This document shows positions 50,673 to 60,730 of a DNA stretch of 64,000 nucleotides, piece after piece. Origin of the DNA: Streptomyces griseoflavus. GTDB lineage: Bacteria; Actinomycetota; Actinomycetes; Streptomycetales; Streptomycetaceae. The position numbers and the translations under genes were made by a program. The stretch is taken from positions 582,416-646,415 of the forward strand of contig NZ_BMUC01000001.1 of NCBI RefSeq assembly GCF_014649995.1, given 5' to 3'. The stretch's first letter is position 1, and the number at the start of each line of letters is the position of its first letter. The notes under the pieces are model-generated. The model did no database searches, was not told where the DNA came from, and was given only the letters and a program-made list of their open reading frames with translations.

Positions 50673-52229
50673 TCAGCGCTCGGGGACGGGGATCTTCAGG
50701 GGCTGCAGGTCCTCGGTGCACTCGTCCGGGTTGAAGACCTGCACCGCGCACGTCTGGCCCTGCGTCTGCTTGACGTAGTTGCCGGGTCCGGAGACGGAGG
50801 CGGTGAGGAGGCGGTCGAGGTTCTCGCCGCCGCCGCCGCAGCCGGTGAAGGCCGGCACGGTCATCTCCCCGGTCAGCTGACCGCCCGAACTGAGCAGGTA
50901 TCCGACGGGCTGGTCGGGGGGCTGGTGGGTGCTGCTGCCGGTCAGCAGCAGGTGGTCGCCGGGGAACTTCGCGGGTTCGGGCTCGGGGGAGCGCAGCGGC
51001 CCCTTCGTCCTGCAGGCGGGCCCGACCTCCAGGGGGACCCCGTTGACCTCCAGCGCGGTCACCCGCAGCACGAGCGGGACCCTCACCCGGGTCTCGAGTT
51101 CCGTGTACAGGGTGAGGAACGAGGTCTCGCCGTGGGCGTCCATGGTCATGGGGCCGGTCTGTTCCAGCACCATGGTGGCCTTCGTGGGGGTGAAGCCGAA
51201 GGTCAGGAAGGTGGCCTCGAACGGCGGGGTCTGCGCGCGGCCCTGGTGGCGGAGCGTGCCCGTCGAGTGCTGGGTCAGGTAGCCGCCGGTGAAGTCCGGG
51301 AAGAGCTCGATGTCGGTGGGCCCCTGCTCGATCAGCACGCAGGAGAGGGGCAGGAGCGAGGCCCCCTTCAGCTTGGCCACGTTCGTGTAGCCGGTGATGT
51401 AGGCGTTCAGGGAGGCCGACGTGGACGGGTGCGCGTCGTCGTAGCGGCACGGCGGAGCCTCGCGGTCCGCGGCGGAGCCGCCGGGGACGGCCGGTGTCAC
51501 CTCCGGGGCGCGGTCCGCCTGCCGTTCCTCGCTTCCGTCCGGCCGCGCGGACGGCGAAGCGGACGATCCGGGGGAGGCGGGCGGGCCGTCCGGGTCCGGT
51601 GTCGCCCCGCCGGCCGGCACGGTGACCAGGGGCTCCCGCTCCGCGGCCGGGGCGGGGGAGCAGTCGACGGTCAGCGCGCCGGTCCCGGCCGTGGCGCCGT
51701 CCGCGGTGACGAGGGCCAGGTCGACGGCGAGGGACCCGGCGGAGAAGGTCAGGTCGCCTTCGCCGTTTCCGGTCACCGAGGCCACGTCGCCCGTCGTGGT
51801 GAGGGTCAGCGGTCCGGAGCCGGGAAGGCGCACCGGCTCCGCGGTGCCCCGCCAGGTCGCCTCGGCCGTGGCCCCGTCCTGGGCCACCCCGACGGTGAGG
51901 CGGGTGGCGGGCCGTGCGGTGGCGGCCCCGAGCGCGGCGAGGTCCGCGACGGCCTCCGCGGGGAGTTGCACGGAGGTGGTGACACCGGTCGGCTCGACCG
52001 GTTCGCCGGGTCCGGTCCGCGCCGGGAACACGGCCTGGATCCTCACCTGTGCGGGCAGCTTCCCCGAGGGCAGCGCGCAGAGGTAGGGGAGTTCGGCGTC
52101 GACCTCCTGGGTGCCCGCGGCGGTGGCCGTGGCCGGGACCAGGGCGGCGACGACGACCAGGGCGCCGATGACGGCGCCTCGGGCGCGGGCGCGGGACGAC
52201 TGCGTCGCGGCGGCACGGTGGCCTTTCAT
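50673..52229 (-). CDS. Secreted DUF6801 family protein
   Basis: 518 residues. The signal peptide ends near residue 38 (GAVIGALVVVAALVPATATAAG). The DUF6801 region is about 45-190 (LPYLCALPSGKLPAQVRIQA, then TTSVQLPAEAVADLAAL). A Pro/Ser/Asp-rich linker of about 70 residues leads to a second beta-rich domain (KLKGASLLPLSCVLIEQG, FTPTKATMVLEQTGPM). There is no membrane anchor. The function is unknown. It is the first gene of a two-gene unit with the 313-residue protein, and lies downstream of a 16-bp terminator stem. Confidence 0.85.
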   Translation of the reverse strand: MKGHRAAATQSSRARARGAVIGALVVVAALVPATATAAGTQEVDAELPYLCALPSGKLPAQVRIQAVFPARTGPGEPVEPTGVTTSVQLPAEAVADLAALGAATARPATRLTVGVAQDGATAEATWRGTAEPVRLPGSGPLTLTTTGDVASVTGNGEGDLTFSAGSLAVDLALVTADGATAGTGALTVDCSPAPAAEREPLVTVPAGGATPDPDGPPASPGSSASPSARPDGSEERQADRAPEVTPAVPGGSAADREAPPCRYDDAHPSTSASLNAYITGYTNVAKLKGASLLPLSCVLIEQGPTDIELFPDFTGGYLTQHSTGTLRHQGRAQTPPFEATFLTFGFTPTKATMVLEQTGPMTMDAHGETSFLTLYTELETRVRVPLVLRVTALEVNGVPLEVGPACRTKGPLRSPEPEPAKFPGDHLLLTGSSTHQPPDQPVGYLLSSGGQLTGEMTVPAFTGCGGGGENLDRLLTASVSGPGNYVKQTQGQTCAVQVFNPDECTEDLQPLKIPVPER

Positions 52230-52283
52230 ACAGCTCCACTCGACTGGTTCGGGTCCGGCGTGCGAGGGCGGGGCGGGCAGGCC

Positions 52284-52321
52284 CGCGTCCGCCCGGCCGC
52301 TGTGCCGGCCGGGCGGACGCG
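52284..52321 (-). terminator. Very strong 16-bp stem terminator
   Basis: CGCGTCCGCCCGGCCG (52284-52299) is perfectly complementary to CGGCCGGGCGGACGCG (52306-52321), with a 6-nt loop. It lies 14 bp after the stop of the 211-residue secreted protein gene (minus strand), so that gene is probably transcribed alone, with partial read-through at most. Confidence 0.75.
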
Positions 52322-52334
52322 GACGGGCGGAGCC

Positions 52335-53105
<771 letters not shown>

Positions 53106-53285
53106 TGGCGTCGTTCATGATTCTTTGAAAAGCGCAACCATCTGTTTCCCGGGTGAGTGGCCGACGGTCCGACTTAGTCATCCACTGTCAATGCGGAGGT
53201 GTGCGCCGGGTGATGTCCGGGGCGGCCGGCCCGCCGGTCACCCCCGGGCGTTCGGACGCACCGAGTGACAATTCCACGGCCTTTT

Positions 53286-53305
53286 CCTGTCAGCCGGCTG
53301 ACAGG
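53286..53305. promoter_or_regulatory. 20-bp perfect palindrome
   Basis: CCTGTCAGCCGGCTGACAGG is identical to its reverse complement. It lies 47 bp upstream of the -35 of the predicted mce promoter. Length and symmetry suit a TetR- or MarR-type operator. As RNA it would fold to an 8-bp stem with a CCGG loop, but no U-run follows. Confidence 0.5.
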
Positions 53306-53351
53306 TTCGGGAGGGCGGCGGCGGATCTTCCGGGAAACTCCTCTTCCCTTA

Positions 53352-53381
53352 TTGCCCGCCGAGGTTACTCGGCCGTAACGT
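53352..53381 (+). promoter_or_regulatory. Predicted mce promoter with GTTAC-N6-GTAAC palindrome
   Basis: TTGCCC (53352-53357), 18-nt spacer, TAACGT (53376-53381). Within it GTTAC-TCGGCC-GTAAC forms a 5-6-5 inverted repeat. The 18 bp through the -10 match those of the divergent secreted-protein promoter at 16 of 18 positions. Confidence 0.5.
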
Positions 53382-53686
53382 GCCGTTGCGGTGCACGGTT
53401 CCAGGTCGGCGCCCCCCTGCCGGCCCGTCGCCGTGACGGATGGTCCCGCACGGCGCCGTCCCCGCGGCCGGGCTCCGTCGGCGGGTTCCGGGGCTCCATC
53501 CCTCCCGGAGTCCCGGAACCCCGCACTGTCTCCGCGAAGACAAGCCCGGGGGCCGCATGTTGTCTGCGTGGTGACAAAGAGCGGAGGGGGTGCGGGAAGC
53601 CGGCGTCGCACCCGTTGTCAACGGCGTCCCGCGCCGACTTGACTGCGCCCGCGGTGCGCATCCGACACGCGTCCGGTGGAGGTGAC

Positions 53687-54694
53687 ATGGGAATCGAAGT
53701 GGTGGTCGAAGGGCTGACCAAGTCCTTCGGCGGGCAGAGCGTCTGGCGGGATGTGACCCTCACCCTTCCTGCCGGGGAAGTGAGCGTGATGCTCGGTCCG
53801 TCCGGCACCGGAAAGACCGTCTTTCTGAAATCCCTCATAGGGCTGCTCAAACCCGAGAGGGGCCGTGTCCTCATCAACGGGGTGGACATGGTGAACAGTC
53901 CCGAACGGGAAATATACGAGACCCGGAAACTGTTCGGTCTCATGTTCCAGGACGGAGCCCTCTTCGGGTCCATGTCCCTGTTCGACAACATCGCCTTTCC
54001 GCTGCGCGAGCACACCCGCAAGAAGGAGTCCGAGATACGCCGCGTCGTCATGGAGCGGATCGAGGTCGTCGGGCTGCTGGGCGCGGAGGGCAAACTGCCG
54101 GGCGAGATCAGCGGCGGCATGCGCAAACGGGCCGGCCTGGCCCGCGCGCTCGTGCTGGACCCCCAGATCATCCTCTGCGACGAGCCGGACTCGGGGCTCG
54201 ACCCGGTGCGCACCGCCTATCTCTCCCAGCTGCTGATCGACCTGAACGCGCAGATCGACGCGACGATGCTGATCGTCACCCACAACCTCGACATCGCCGC
54301 CACGGTGCCCGACAACATGGGGATGCTCTTCCGGCGCGAGCTGGTCACCTTCGGGCCGCGCGAGGTGCTGCTCACCAGCGAGGAGCCGGTCGTCGCCCAG
54401 TTCCTCGACGGCCGGCGCGAGGGCCCCATCGGGATGTCCGAGGAGAAGGACGCGGCCACCCTCGCCGCCGAGGCGGACGCCGGTGCCGTTCCGGCCCCGC
54501 CCCGCAGGATCGTCCCCCAGCTGGAGCCGTCCCCCGGCCTGCCGCCGCGCGCGGCCGTCACCCGACGACGTCAGCGTGTCATGGGCATGATCGACTCGTT
54601 GCCGCCCGCCGCGCGCTCCGCCATCCGCGAGACCTATGCCTCGCACGCCGCGGCCCCCACCCTGACGGTTCCCTCCGCCGGGAGCGGCACGTGA
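53687..54694 (+). CDS. Mce lipid importer ATPase (MceG/MlaF-like)
   Basis: 335 residues from ATG 53687 (GTGGAGGTGAC ahead). Walker A is GPSGTGKTV, the Q-loop LMFQDGALFGSM, the signature EISGGMRKRAGLARALVLDP and Walker B IILCDEPDSGLDPV, exactly the MlaF/MceG pattern. A C-terminal extension of about 85 residues (from about 250) is typical of MceG proteins, where it aids stability. It energises the permease pair encoded next; its stop overlaps the first permease start. In Mycobacterium mceG is unlinked, while here it heads the operon. Confidence 0.92.
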   Translation: MGIEVVVEGLTKSFGGQSVWRDVTLTLPAGEVSVMLGPSGTGKTVFLKSLIGLLKPERGRVLINGVDMVNSPEREIYETRKLFGLMFQDGALFGSMSLFDNIAFPLREHTRKKESEIRRVVMERIEVVGLLGAEGKLPGEISGGMRKRAGLARALVLDPQIILCDEPDSGLDPVRTAYLSQLLIDLNAQIDATMLIVTHNLDIAATVPDNMGMLFRRELVTFGPREVLLTSEEPVVAQFLDGRREGPIGMSEEKDAATLAAEADAGAVPAPPRRIVPQLEPSPGLPPRAAVTRRRQRVMGMIDSLPPAARSAIRETYASHAAAPTLTVPSAGSGT

Positions 54695-55455
54695 TCGTCG
54701 GTGCGCTCCGGCAGACCGGCCGGCTCTTCGCGCTCGCCGCCGAAGTCGGCCGCGCCGTCTTCCGCAGACCGTTCCAGTTCCGCGAGTTCGTCGAGCAGTT
54801 CTGGTTCGTCGCGAGCGTCACCATCCTGCCCGCCGCCCTCGTCTCGATCCCCTTCGGTGCCGTCATCGCGCTCCAGGTCGGCTCCCTCACCCAGCAGCTG
54901 GGCGCCCAGTCGTTCACCGGGGGCGCCAGCGTCCTCGCCGTCGTCCAGCAGGCGAGCCCGCTCATCGTCGCCCTGCTCATCGCCGGCGCCGCGGGCTCCG
55001 CCATCTGCGCCGACCTCGGCTCCCGCACGATCCGCGAAGAGCTCGACGCCATGGAGGTCATGGGGGTCTCGCCCGTGCAGCGCCTGGTCGTCCCCCGGGT
55101 CCTGGCCACCATGGCCGTGGCCGTCCTGCTCAACGGTCTGGTCTCCGTCGTCGGCACCCTCGGCGGCTACTTCTTCAACGTCATCCTGCAGGGCGGCACC
55201 CCCGGCGCCTACCTGTCCAGCTTCTCCGCCCTCGCCCAGCCGGCCGACCTCTACGTCAGCGAACTCAAGGCACTCGTCTTCGGCTTCATCGCGGGCATCG
55301 TCGCCGCCCACCGGGGACTCAACCCGCGCGGCGGCCCCAAGGGGGTCGGCGACGCCGTCAACCAGTCCGTCGTCATCACCTTCCTGCTGCTCTTCTTCGT
55401 GAACATGGTGATGACGGCCGTCTACCTCCAGATCGTCCCGCCGAAGGGAGGCTGA
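54691..55455 (+). CDS. MlaE/YrbE family permease (YrbEA)
   Basis: 254 residues, GTG start overlapping the ATPase stop. Five to six helices, with the MlaE hallmarks VTILPAALVSIPFGAVIALQ, ICADLGSRTIREELDAMEVMG (the loop contacting the ATPase) and YLSSFSALAQPADLYVSELKAL. It forms the membrane channel together with the following permease. Coupled translation suggests 1:1 assembly. Confidence 0.92.
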   Translation: MIVGALRQTGRLFALAAEVGRAVFRRPFQFREFVEQFWFVASVTILPAALVSIPFGAVIALQVGSLTQQLGAQSFTGGASVLAVVQQASPLIVALLIAGAAGSAICADLGSRTIREELDAMEVMGVSPVQRLVVPRVLATMAVAVLLNGLVSVVGTLGGYFFNVILQGGTPGAYLSSFSALAQPADLYVSELKALVFGFIAGIVAAHRGLNPRGGPKGVGDAVNQSVVITFLLLFFVNMVMTAVYLQIVPPKGG

Positions 55456-55460
55456 GGCCG

Positions 55461-56267
55461 ATGGCCTCCCCGCTCGCCCTGCTCGACCGGTCCGGCGACC
55501 ACCTGCTCTTCTACGTCCGGGCACTGCTGTGGATCCCGCGCACCCTGCACCGCTACCTCAAGGAGGTGCAACGCCTCCTCGCCGAGGTCGCGTTCGGATC
55601 CGGCGGCCTCGGCGTCATCGGCGGCACCATCGGCGTGATGATCGCGATGACGCTCTTCACCGGGACCGTCGTCGGACTCCAGGGCTACGCGGCCCTCGAC
55701 CAGATCGGCACGGCCGCGTTCACCGGATTCGTCTCCGCCTACTTCAACACCCGCGAGATCGCCCCGCTCGTCGCCGGGCTCGCCCTCTCGGCGACCGTCG
55801 GCGCCGGATTCACCGCCCAGCTCGGCGCCATGCGCATCAACGAGGAGGTCGACGCCCTCGAGGGCATGGGCATCCGCTCCATGCCCTACCTGGTCACCAC
55901 GCGCATCATCGCCGGGGTCGTCGCCATCATCCCGCTGTACGCGATCGGGCTGCTCTCCTCCTACCTCGCGTCCCGCTCCGTGACCGTCCTGTTCAACGGC
56001 CAGTCCCGGGGCACCTACGACCACTACTTCAACCTCTTCCTCTCCCCGACGGACGTCCTGCTGTCGGTGCTCAAAGTGCTGATCTTCAGCGTCATGGTGA
56101 TCCTCGCCCACTGCTACTACGGCTACCGCGCCACCGGAGGGCCCGCCGGCGTCGGTGTGGCCGTCGGCCGGTCGGTGCGCAACGCCATCGTGCTGATCAG
56201 TGTCACCGACTTCTTCCTGTCGCTCGCCCTGTGGGGCGCGACCACGACCGTGAAGGTGGCGGGGTGA
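55461..56267 (+). CDS. MlaE/YrbE family permease (YrbEB)
   Basis: 268 residues. The family segments are GGTIGVMIAMTLFTGTVVGLQ, GAGFTAQLGAMRINEEVDALE with GMGIRSMPYLVTTRIIAGVV, and SPTDVLLSVLKVLIFSVMV. It follows 5 bp after the first permease and pairs with it. The EEVDALEGMG loop is the ATPase-contact motif. Confidence 0.92.
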   Translation: MASPLALLDRSGDHLLFYVRALLWIPRTLHRYLKEVQRLLAEVAFGSGGLGVIGGTIGVMIAMTLFTGTVVGLQGYAALDQIGTAAFTGFVSAYFNTREIAPLVAGLALSATVGAGFTAQLGAMRINEEVDALEGMGIRSMPYLVTTRIIAGVVAIIPLYAIGLLSSYLASRSVTVLFNGQSRGTYDHYFNLFLSPTDVLLSVLKVLIFSVMVILAHCYYGYRATGGPAGVGVAVGRSVRNAIVLISVTDFFLSLALWGATTTVKVAG

Positions 56268-56268
56268 G

Positions 56269-57522
56269 ATGAACGGAGCACGAGGCCGGACGCTGCGCCG
56301 GAGGTCGGGCGGGGTGGTGTTCCTGCTGGTGCCGGTCCTGCTGGTCTGGCTGGCCGTCGCCGTCTACGACAAGCGGTTCACCACGTCGGACCCGGTGGTC
56401 GTCGAGACCGGCAGCGTCGGCAACGAGATGCACCCGGGCGCCGAGGTCAAACTGCGCGGGGTCGTCGTCGGGGAGGTCCGCGCCATCGACGCCACCGAGG
56501 GAGGCGCCCGGCTCACCCTCGCCATGGAACCCGGCGCCCTCGACCACGTTCCCTCCGACGTCCGGGCGCAGATGCTGCCCACCACCCTGTTCGGCGAACG
56601 GTTCGTGGCCCTCGTGCCGCCGGCGTCGCCCTCGGACCGGCCGCTGGCCGCCGGGGCCGTCATCCCCCAGGACCGCTCCGAGAACGCCGTGGAACTCCAG
56701 CAGGTCCTCGACGACGTCCTGCCGATGCTCACCGCGGTGCAGCCGCAGAAGCTGTCCGCGACCCTGTCGGCCGTCTCGCGGGCCCTGGAGGGGCGCGGTG
56801 GCCGGCTGGGCGACACGCTCAGCCGACTGGACGCCCACCTCAAGGAGTTCAACCCCCACCTGCCCGCCCTCAACCGGGACCTCAAGCACCTGGTGGAGGT
56901 GGGCCACGTCTACGCGGACGCCGCGCCCGACATCATCACGGCGCTCACCGACTTCACCACCACCAGCGGCACCCTCGCCGAACAGGAGGCGGCCTACGCC
57001 CGCACCCTCGGGGCCACCACCCGCACGGCCGACGACGTGACGGCCTTCCTGCGGAAGAACAAGGACAACATCATCCGGCTCAGCGCGACCGGCAGGCCCA
57101 CCCTGGAACTGCTCGCCGAGTACTCCCCCTCCTTCCCCTGCACCCTGCGCACCCTCGCCGACTTCGTCCCCGCCATGGACAAGGTGCTCGGCAAGGGCAC
57201 CGACCGGCCCGGCATCCACGTCGACGTCACCGCCGTCCCCCCGCGCGGCGCCTACCTGCCCGGCCGCGACACCCCCGTGTACGACTCCGGGGGCGGCCCC
57301 CGCTGCCCGGTCGTGCCCTACCTCGGCACCCTGGCCCGGCCCGCCGCGCAGGCGTCCGCGGCCGTCGAGCAGGACCTCGGGCCCGCCAACTCGCCGCAGG
57401 AGAACGACCTGGTCAACGAACTGCTGGCACCCGCCGCGGGCCGGACGCCCGGTGACCTTCCCGACTGGAGCAGCCTGCTCGTCGGTCCGGCCTACCGCGG
57501 CACGGAGGTGACGCTCGGATGA
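56269..57522 (+). CDS. MCE family protein, MceA position
   Basis: 417 residues. One N-terminal helix (GGVVFLLVPVLLVWLAVAVYD), then the MCE/MlaD domain about 40-120 with VGNEMHPGAEVKLRGVVVGE, then long helical region and a C-terminal part of lower order. MCE proteins build a hexameric tunnel that carries lipids to the permease. First of six consecutive mce genes; the start is 1 bp after the permease stop. Confidence 0.9.
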   Translation: MNGARGRTLRRRSGGVVFLLVPVLLVWLAVAVYDKRFTTSDPVVVETGSVGNEMHPGAEVKLRGVVVGEVRAIDATEGGARLTLAMEPGALDHVPSDVRAQMLPTTLFGERFVALVPPASPSDRPLAAGAVIPQDRSENAVELQQVLDDVLPMLTAVQPQKLSATLSAVSRALEGRGGRLGDTLSRLDAHLKEFNPHLPALNRDLKHLVEVGHVYADAAPDIITALTDFTTTSGTLAEQEAAYARTLGATTRTADDVTAFLRKNKDNIIRLSATGRPTLELLAEYSPSFPCTLRTLADFVPAMDKVLGKGTDRPGIHVDVTAVPPRGAYLPGRDTPVYDSGGGPRCPVVPYLGTLARPAAQASAAVEQDLGPANSPQENDLVNELLAPAAGRTPGDLPDWSSLLVGPAYRGTEVTLG

Positions 57523-58577
57523 CCCGCGCGGACTACGCCCACACCCGCCGCCGCCCGCTCACCGGGCCGCTGCTCAAGTCGCTGGTCTTCGTGATCGTCA
57601 CGGGCATCGCCACGACCGTGCTCGGCATCGGTGTGGCCAGTACCGGCATCGACACCGCGACCCGCTCCTACCGGGCCCTGTTCACCGACGTCACCGGGCT
57701 CGTCGAGGGCGACAGCGTGCGGATCTCCGGAGTGAAGGTCGGTGAGGTGACCGACGTCCGTGTCGTGCAACGGCGCACCGCGCAGGTCACCTTCACCGTC
57801 CGCGACGACCGCCGGCTGCCCCGGTCGGCCACCGCCGCCGTGAAGTACCTCAACATGGTGGGGCAGCGCTACGTCGCCCTCGGCCGCGGCAGCGGCGACC
57901 TGACCGGCACGCTCGAACCGGGCGACACCATCCCGCTCGACCGCACCACGCCGGCCCTCGACCTGACCCTGCTCTTCAACGGGTTCAAGCCGTTGTTCGA
58001 AGGGCTGTCCCCGAAGGACGTCAACGAACTCGCCGGGTCGATCGTGCAGGTGCTCCAGGGCGAGGGCGCCACGGTGGACAGCCTGATCCGCCACGTCGGC
58101 TCGCTCAGCACGACCGTCGCCGCCAAGGACAAGGTGATCGGCCAGGTCGTCGACAACCTGAGCACCGTCCTGGACACCCTCAACGACCGCGAGGACAGTT
58201 TCGACGACCTCGTCGTCACCCTTCAGGACCTCGTCACCGGATTCGACGACGACCGCAAACCCCTCGGCAAGGCGGTCGCGGCCATGGGCGACCTGACCAC
58301 GGTCACCGCGGGGCTCGTCGAGGACGGGCGCGCGCCCCTGAAGCGGGACATCCGCGAACTGGGCCGGCTCTCCACCGGCCTCGGCGGCCACCTGCCGCAG
58401 ATCGAGGACTTCCTCGAACGCAGCCCCGCCAAGATGACCGCCCTGGCCCGGCTGTCCTCCTACGGGTCGTGGTTCAACCTCTACCTCTGCGAGGCACGCG
58501 TGAGCGGAGTGACCACCTCCGACGGCTCCGAGCCGCCGACCGGCATCGCGATCACCGAATCGAGGTGCCGCGGATGA
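57519..58577 (+). CDS. MCE family protein, MceB position
   Basis: 352 residues, ATGA overlap with MceA. An N-terminal anchor (SLVFVIVTGIATTVLGIGVAS), then the MCE domain with VTGLVEGDSVRISGVKVGEV, YLNMVGQRYVALGRGSG. Long helical, coiled-coil-like region after about 150 (e.g. TVAAKDKVIGQVVDNLSTVL). It ends with a domain containing SYGSWFNLYLCEARV, as in MceB proteins. Confidence 0.9.
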   Translation: MTRADYAHTRRRPLTGPLLKSLVFVIVTGIATTVLGIGVASTGIDTATRSYRALFTDVTGLVEGDSVRISGVKVGEVTDVRVVQRRTAQVTFTVRDDRRLPRSATAAVKYLNMVGQRYVALGRGSGDLTGTLEPGDTIPLDRTTPALDLTLLFNGFKPLFEGLSPKDVNELAGSIVQVLQGEGATVDSLIRHVGSLSTTVAAKDKVIGQVVDNLSTVLDTLNDREDSFDDLVVTLQDLVTGFDDDRKPLGKAVAAMGDLTTVTAGLVEDGRAPLKRDIRELGRLSTGLGGHLPQIEDFLERSPAKMTALARLSSYGSWFNLYLCEARVSGVTTSDGSEPPTGIAITESRCRG

Positions 58578-59689
58578 GACGCTTCACACGGCGCCACCGC
58601 TCCGACGGGGCCGGGCGCACCGGCGTGGACGGGACCGGAAAGCCCGCCGGGCCGCGGCGTCCCCGCTTCCGGCCCGTCAGGGAACGCGAGCCCGTCGCCG
58701 TCGCCGTCGCCGGACTGGTCCTCCTCGCCCTGCTCGCCGCCCTCGTCCTCAACGTGGACCGGCTGCCGTTCACCGGCGGCACCCGCTACAGCGCGGACTT
58801 CTCCGAAGCCGCCGGCCTCGCCGAGGGGGACGAGGTGCGCATCGCCGGCGTCAAGGCGGGCGAGGTCACCGGTGTCGCCCTCGACGGCCCCAAGGTGAAG
58901 GTCACCTTCGAGGTCGAGGACGTGTGGATCGGCGACCGGACCACCGCCGCCATCGCCATCAAGACCCTCCTGGGCGACAAGTACCTGGCGCTCGACCCGC
59001 TCGGCACCGGCCGGCAGGACCCGGACAGCCGCATCCCGCTGTCCCGCACCACCTCTCCCTACGACGTGACGCAGGCCTTCCAGGACCTCGGCTCCACCGT
59101 CGAGGACATCGACACCCGGCGGCTCGCGGAGAGCTTCGCGACCCTCTCCGACACCTTCGCCGACTCCCCGCCGCACGTGCGCAAGGCCGCCGACGGCCTG
59201 TCCGCGCTGTCCAAGTCCGTCTCCACACGCGACGCGAAGCTCGCCGAACTCCTCAAGGGCAGCGCCAGGTTCACCAAGACGCTGCAGAACAAGCAGTCCA
59301 GCTTCGAGACCCTCCTGGAGGACGGCGGCTCCCTCCTCGGGGAGCTCCAGGACCGCCGGGACGCCATCCGCGCCCTGCTCAAGGGCAGCAGGAAACTCGG
59401 CAAGGAACTCGGCGGCCTCGTCGACGACAACGACAAGCAGCTCGGCCCCACCCTCAAGGCGCTCGGCCGGGTCACCGGCGTACTGGAGAAGAACAACACC
59501 GAGCTCGGCAAGACCCTCGCGCTGGTCGGCCCGTACTACCGCCTCGTGGGCAACACCCTGGGCAACGGACGGTGGTTCGACAGCTACCTGTGCGGCGTCG
59601 TCCCGCGCGACTACCTGCCCGAGACGTCCCAGCCCGAGTCCGGCTGCCTGCCCCCGAAGCAGGCGGCGGCCCGGGGGAAGGGTGAGTGA
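58574..59689 (+). CDS. MCE family protein, MceC position
   Basis: 371 residues from ATG 58574, overlapping MceB by 4 bp. The N-terminal 40 residues are Arg-rich and cytoplasmic, followed by the helix VAVAVAGLVLLALLAALVL, the MCE domain with AGLAEGDEVRIAGVKAGEV and a helical part (DAKLAELLKGSARFTKTLQN). The C-terminal WFDSYLCGVVPRDYLP is shared with MceB and typical of the family. Confidence 0.9.
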   Translation: MRRFTRRHRSDGAGRTGVDGTGKPAGPRRPRFRPVREREPVAVAVAGLVLLALLAALVLNVDRLPFTGGTRYSADFSEAAGLAEGDEVRIAGVKAGEVTGVALDGPKVKVTFEVEDVWIGDRTTAAIAIKTLLGDKYLALDPLGTGRQDPDSRIPLSRTTSPYDVTQAFQDLGSTVEDIDTRRLAESFATLSDTFADSPPHVRKAADGLSALSKSVSTRDAKLAELLKGSARFTKTLQNKQSSFETLLEDGGSLLGELQDRRDAIRALLKGSRKLGKELGGLVDDNDKQLGPTLKALGRVTGVLEKNNTELGKTLALVGPYYRLVGNTLGNGRWFDSYLCGVVPRDYLPETSQPESGCLPPKQAAARGKGE

Positions 59690-59692
59690 GCG

Positions 59693-60730
59693 ATGACCCC
59701 GCGCAGAAAACTCCTCACCGGCGTGCTCGCCCTCGCGGTGCTCGTCGCCGGCGCCCTGGCCGCCGTCCGGATCCTCGACTCCGGCGGCACCCGGCTCACC
59801 GCCCACTTCGACCGTGTCGTCGGCGTCCACCCCGGATCCGACCTGCGCATCCTCGGTGTGCGGGTCGGCGAGGTGGAGTCGGTCCGGCCCGAGGGCACCA
59901 CGGTGCGCGTCGGACTGCGCCTGGACGAGGGCGTGAAGGTCCCCGCGGGCGCCCGGGCCGTGGTCGTCGCGCCGAGCGTCGTCGCCGACCGCTACGTGCA
60001 GCTCACCCCCGCCTACAGCTCGGGACCCGCGCTGGCCGAGGGCGCCGTCCTGCCCGCCTCCCGCAACCGCACCCCCGTCGAGATCGACCAGCTCTACGAC
60101 TCGATCACCGAACTCGGCGAGGCGCTCGGTCCGGACGGCGCCAACGCGGAGGGCGCCCTGTCCGACCTGCTGCGCACCGGCGCCGCCAACCTCGACGGCA
60201 ACGGCGAGGCGATCGGCGACGGCATCGAGCAGTTCGGCAAGGCGGCCAGGACGCTCGACGGCAGCAGCGGGGACCTGTTCGCCACGCTGAGCAGGCTCCA
60301 GACCTTCACCACCATGCTGAAGGAGAAGGACTCCGACGTGCGCACCGCGCAGGAACGCCTCGACGAGGTCGTCGGCTTCTTCGCCGACAACAAGGACGAC
60401 CTCACCGGCGCGCTGGAGGAACTGGGGTCCGCCCTCGGCCGGGTCAAGACCTTCATCGAGGACAACCGGGGCGAGCTGAAGGGCAACGTCGACCGGCTCC
60501 TGCCGATCACCCGGACCCTCGTCGAGCAGCGTGCCTCGCTGGCCGAGGCGCTGGACACCGCACCGCTGGCCACGGGCAACCTCGTCAACGCCTACAACCC
60601 CGACTCCCGCACCCTCGACGGCCGGGTCAACCTCAACGAGATCAGCATGGGCGGACCCCTGCTGCCCCTGCCCGCCGCGGGCGGCTCCGCCGCGGGCGGC
60701 GGCACGGCTTCCGGGAAGGGGCAGCGATGA
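59693..60730 (+). CDS. MCE family protein, MceD position
   Basis: 345 residues. The N-terminal helix is LLTGVLALAVLVAGALAAVRIL, the MCE domain begins GTRLTAHFDRVVGVHPGSDL and includes RILGVRVGEVESVRPEG, then helices such as DLFATLSRLQTFTTMLKEKD and a C-terminal Gly/Ala-rich tail. It starts 3 bp after MceC. Confidence 0.9.
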   Translation: MTPRRKLLTGVLALAVLVAGALAAVRILDSGGTRLTAHFDRVVGVHPGSDLRILGVRVGEVESVRPEGTTVRVGLRLDEGVKVPAGARAVVVAPSVVADRYVQLTPAYSSGPALAEGAVLPASRNRTPVEIDQLYDSITELGEALGPDGANAEGALSDLLRTGAANLDGNGEAIGDGIEQFGKAARTLDGSSGDLFATLSRLQTFTTMLKEKDSDVRTAQERLDEVVGFFADNKDDLTGALEELGSALGRVKTFIEDNRGELKGNVDRLLPITRTLVEQRASLAEALDTAPLATGNLVNAYNPDSRTLDGRVNLNEISMGGPLLPLPAAGGSAAGGGTASGKGQR

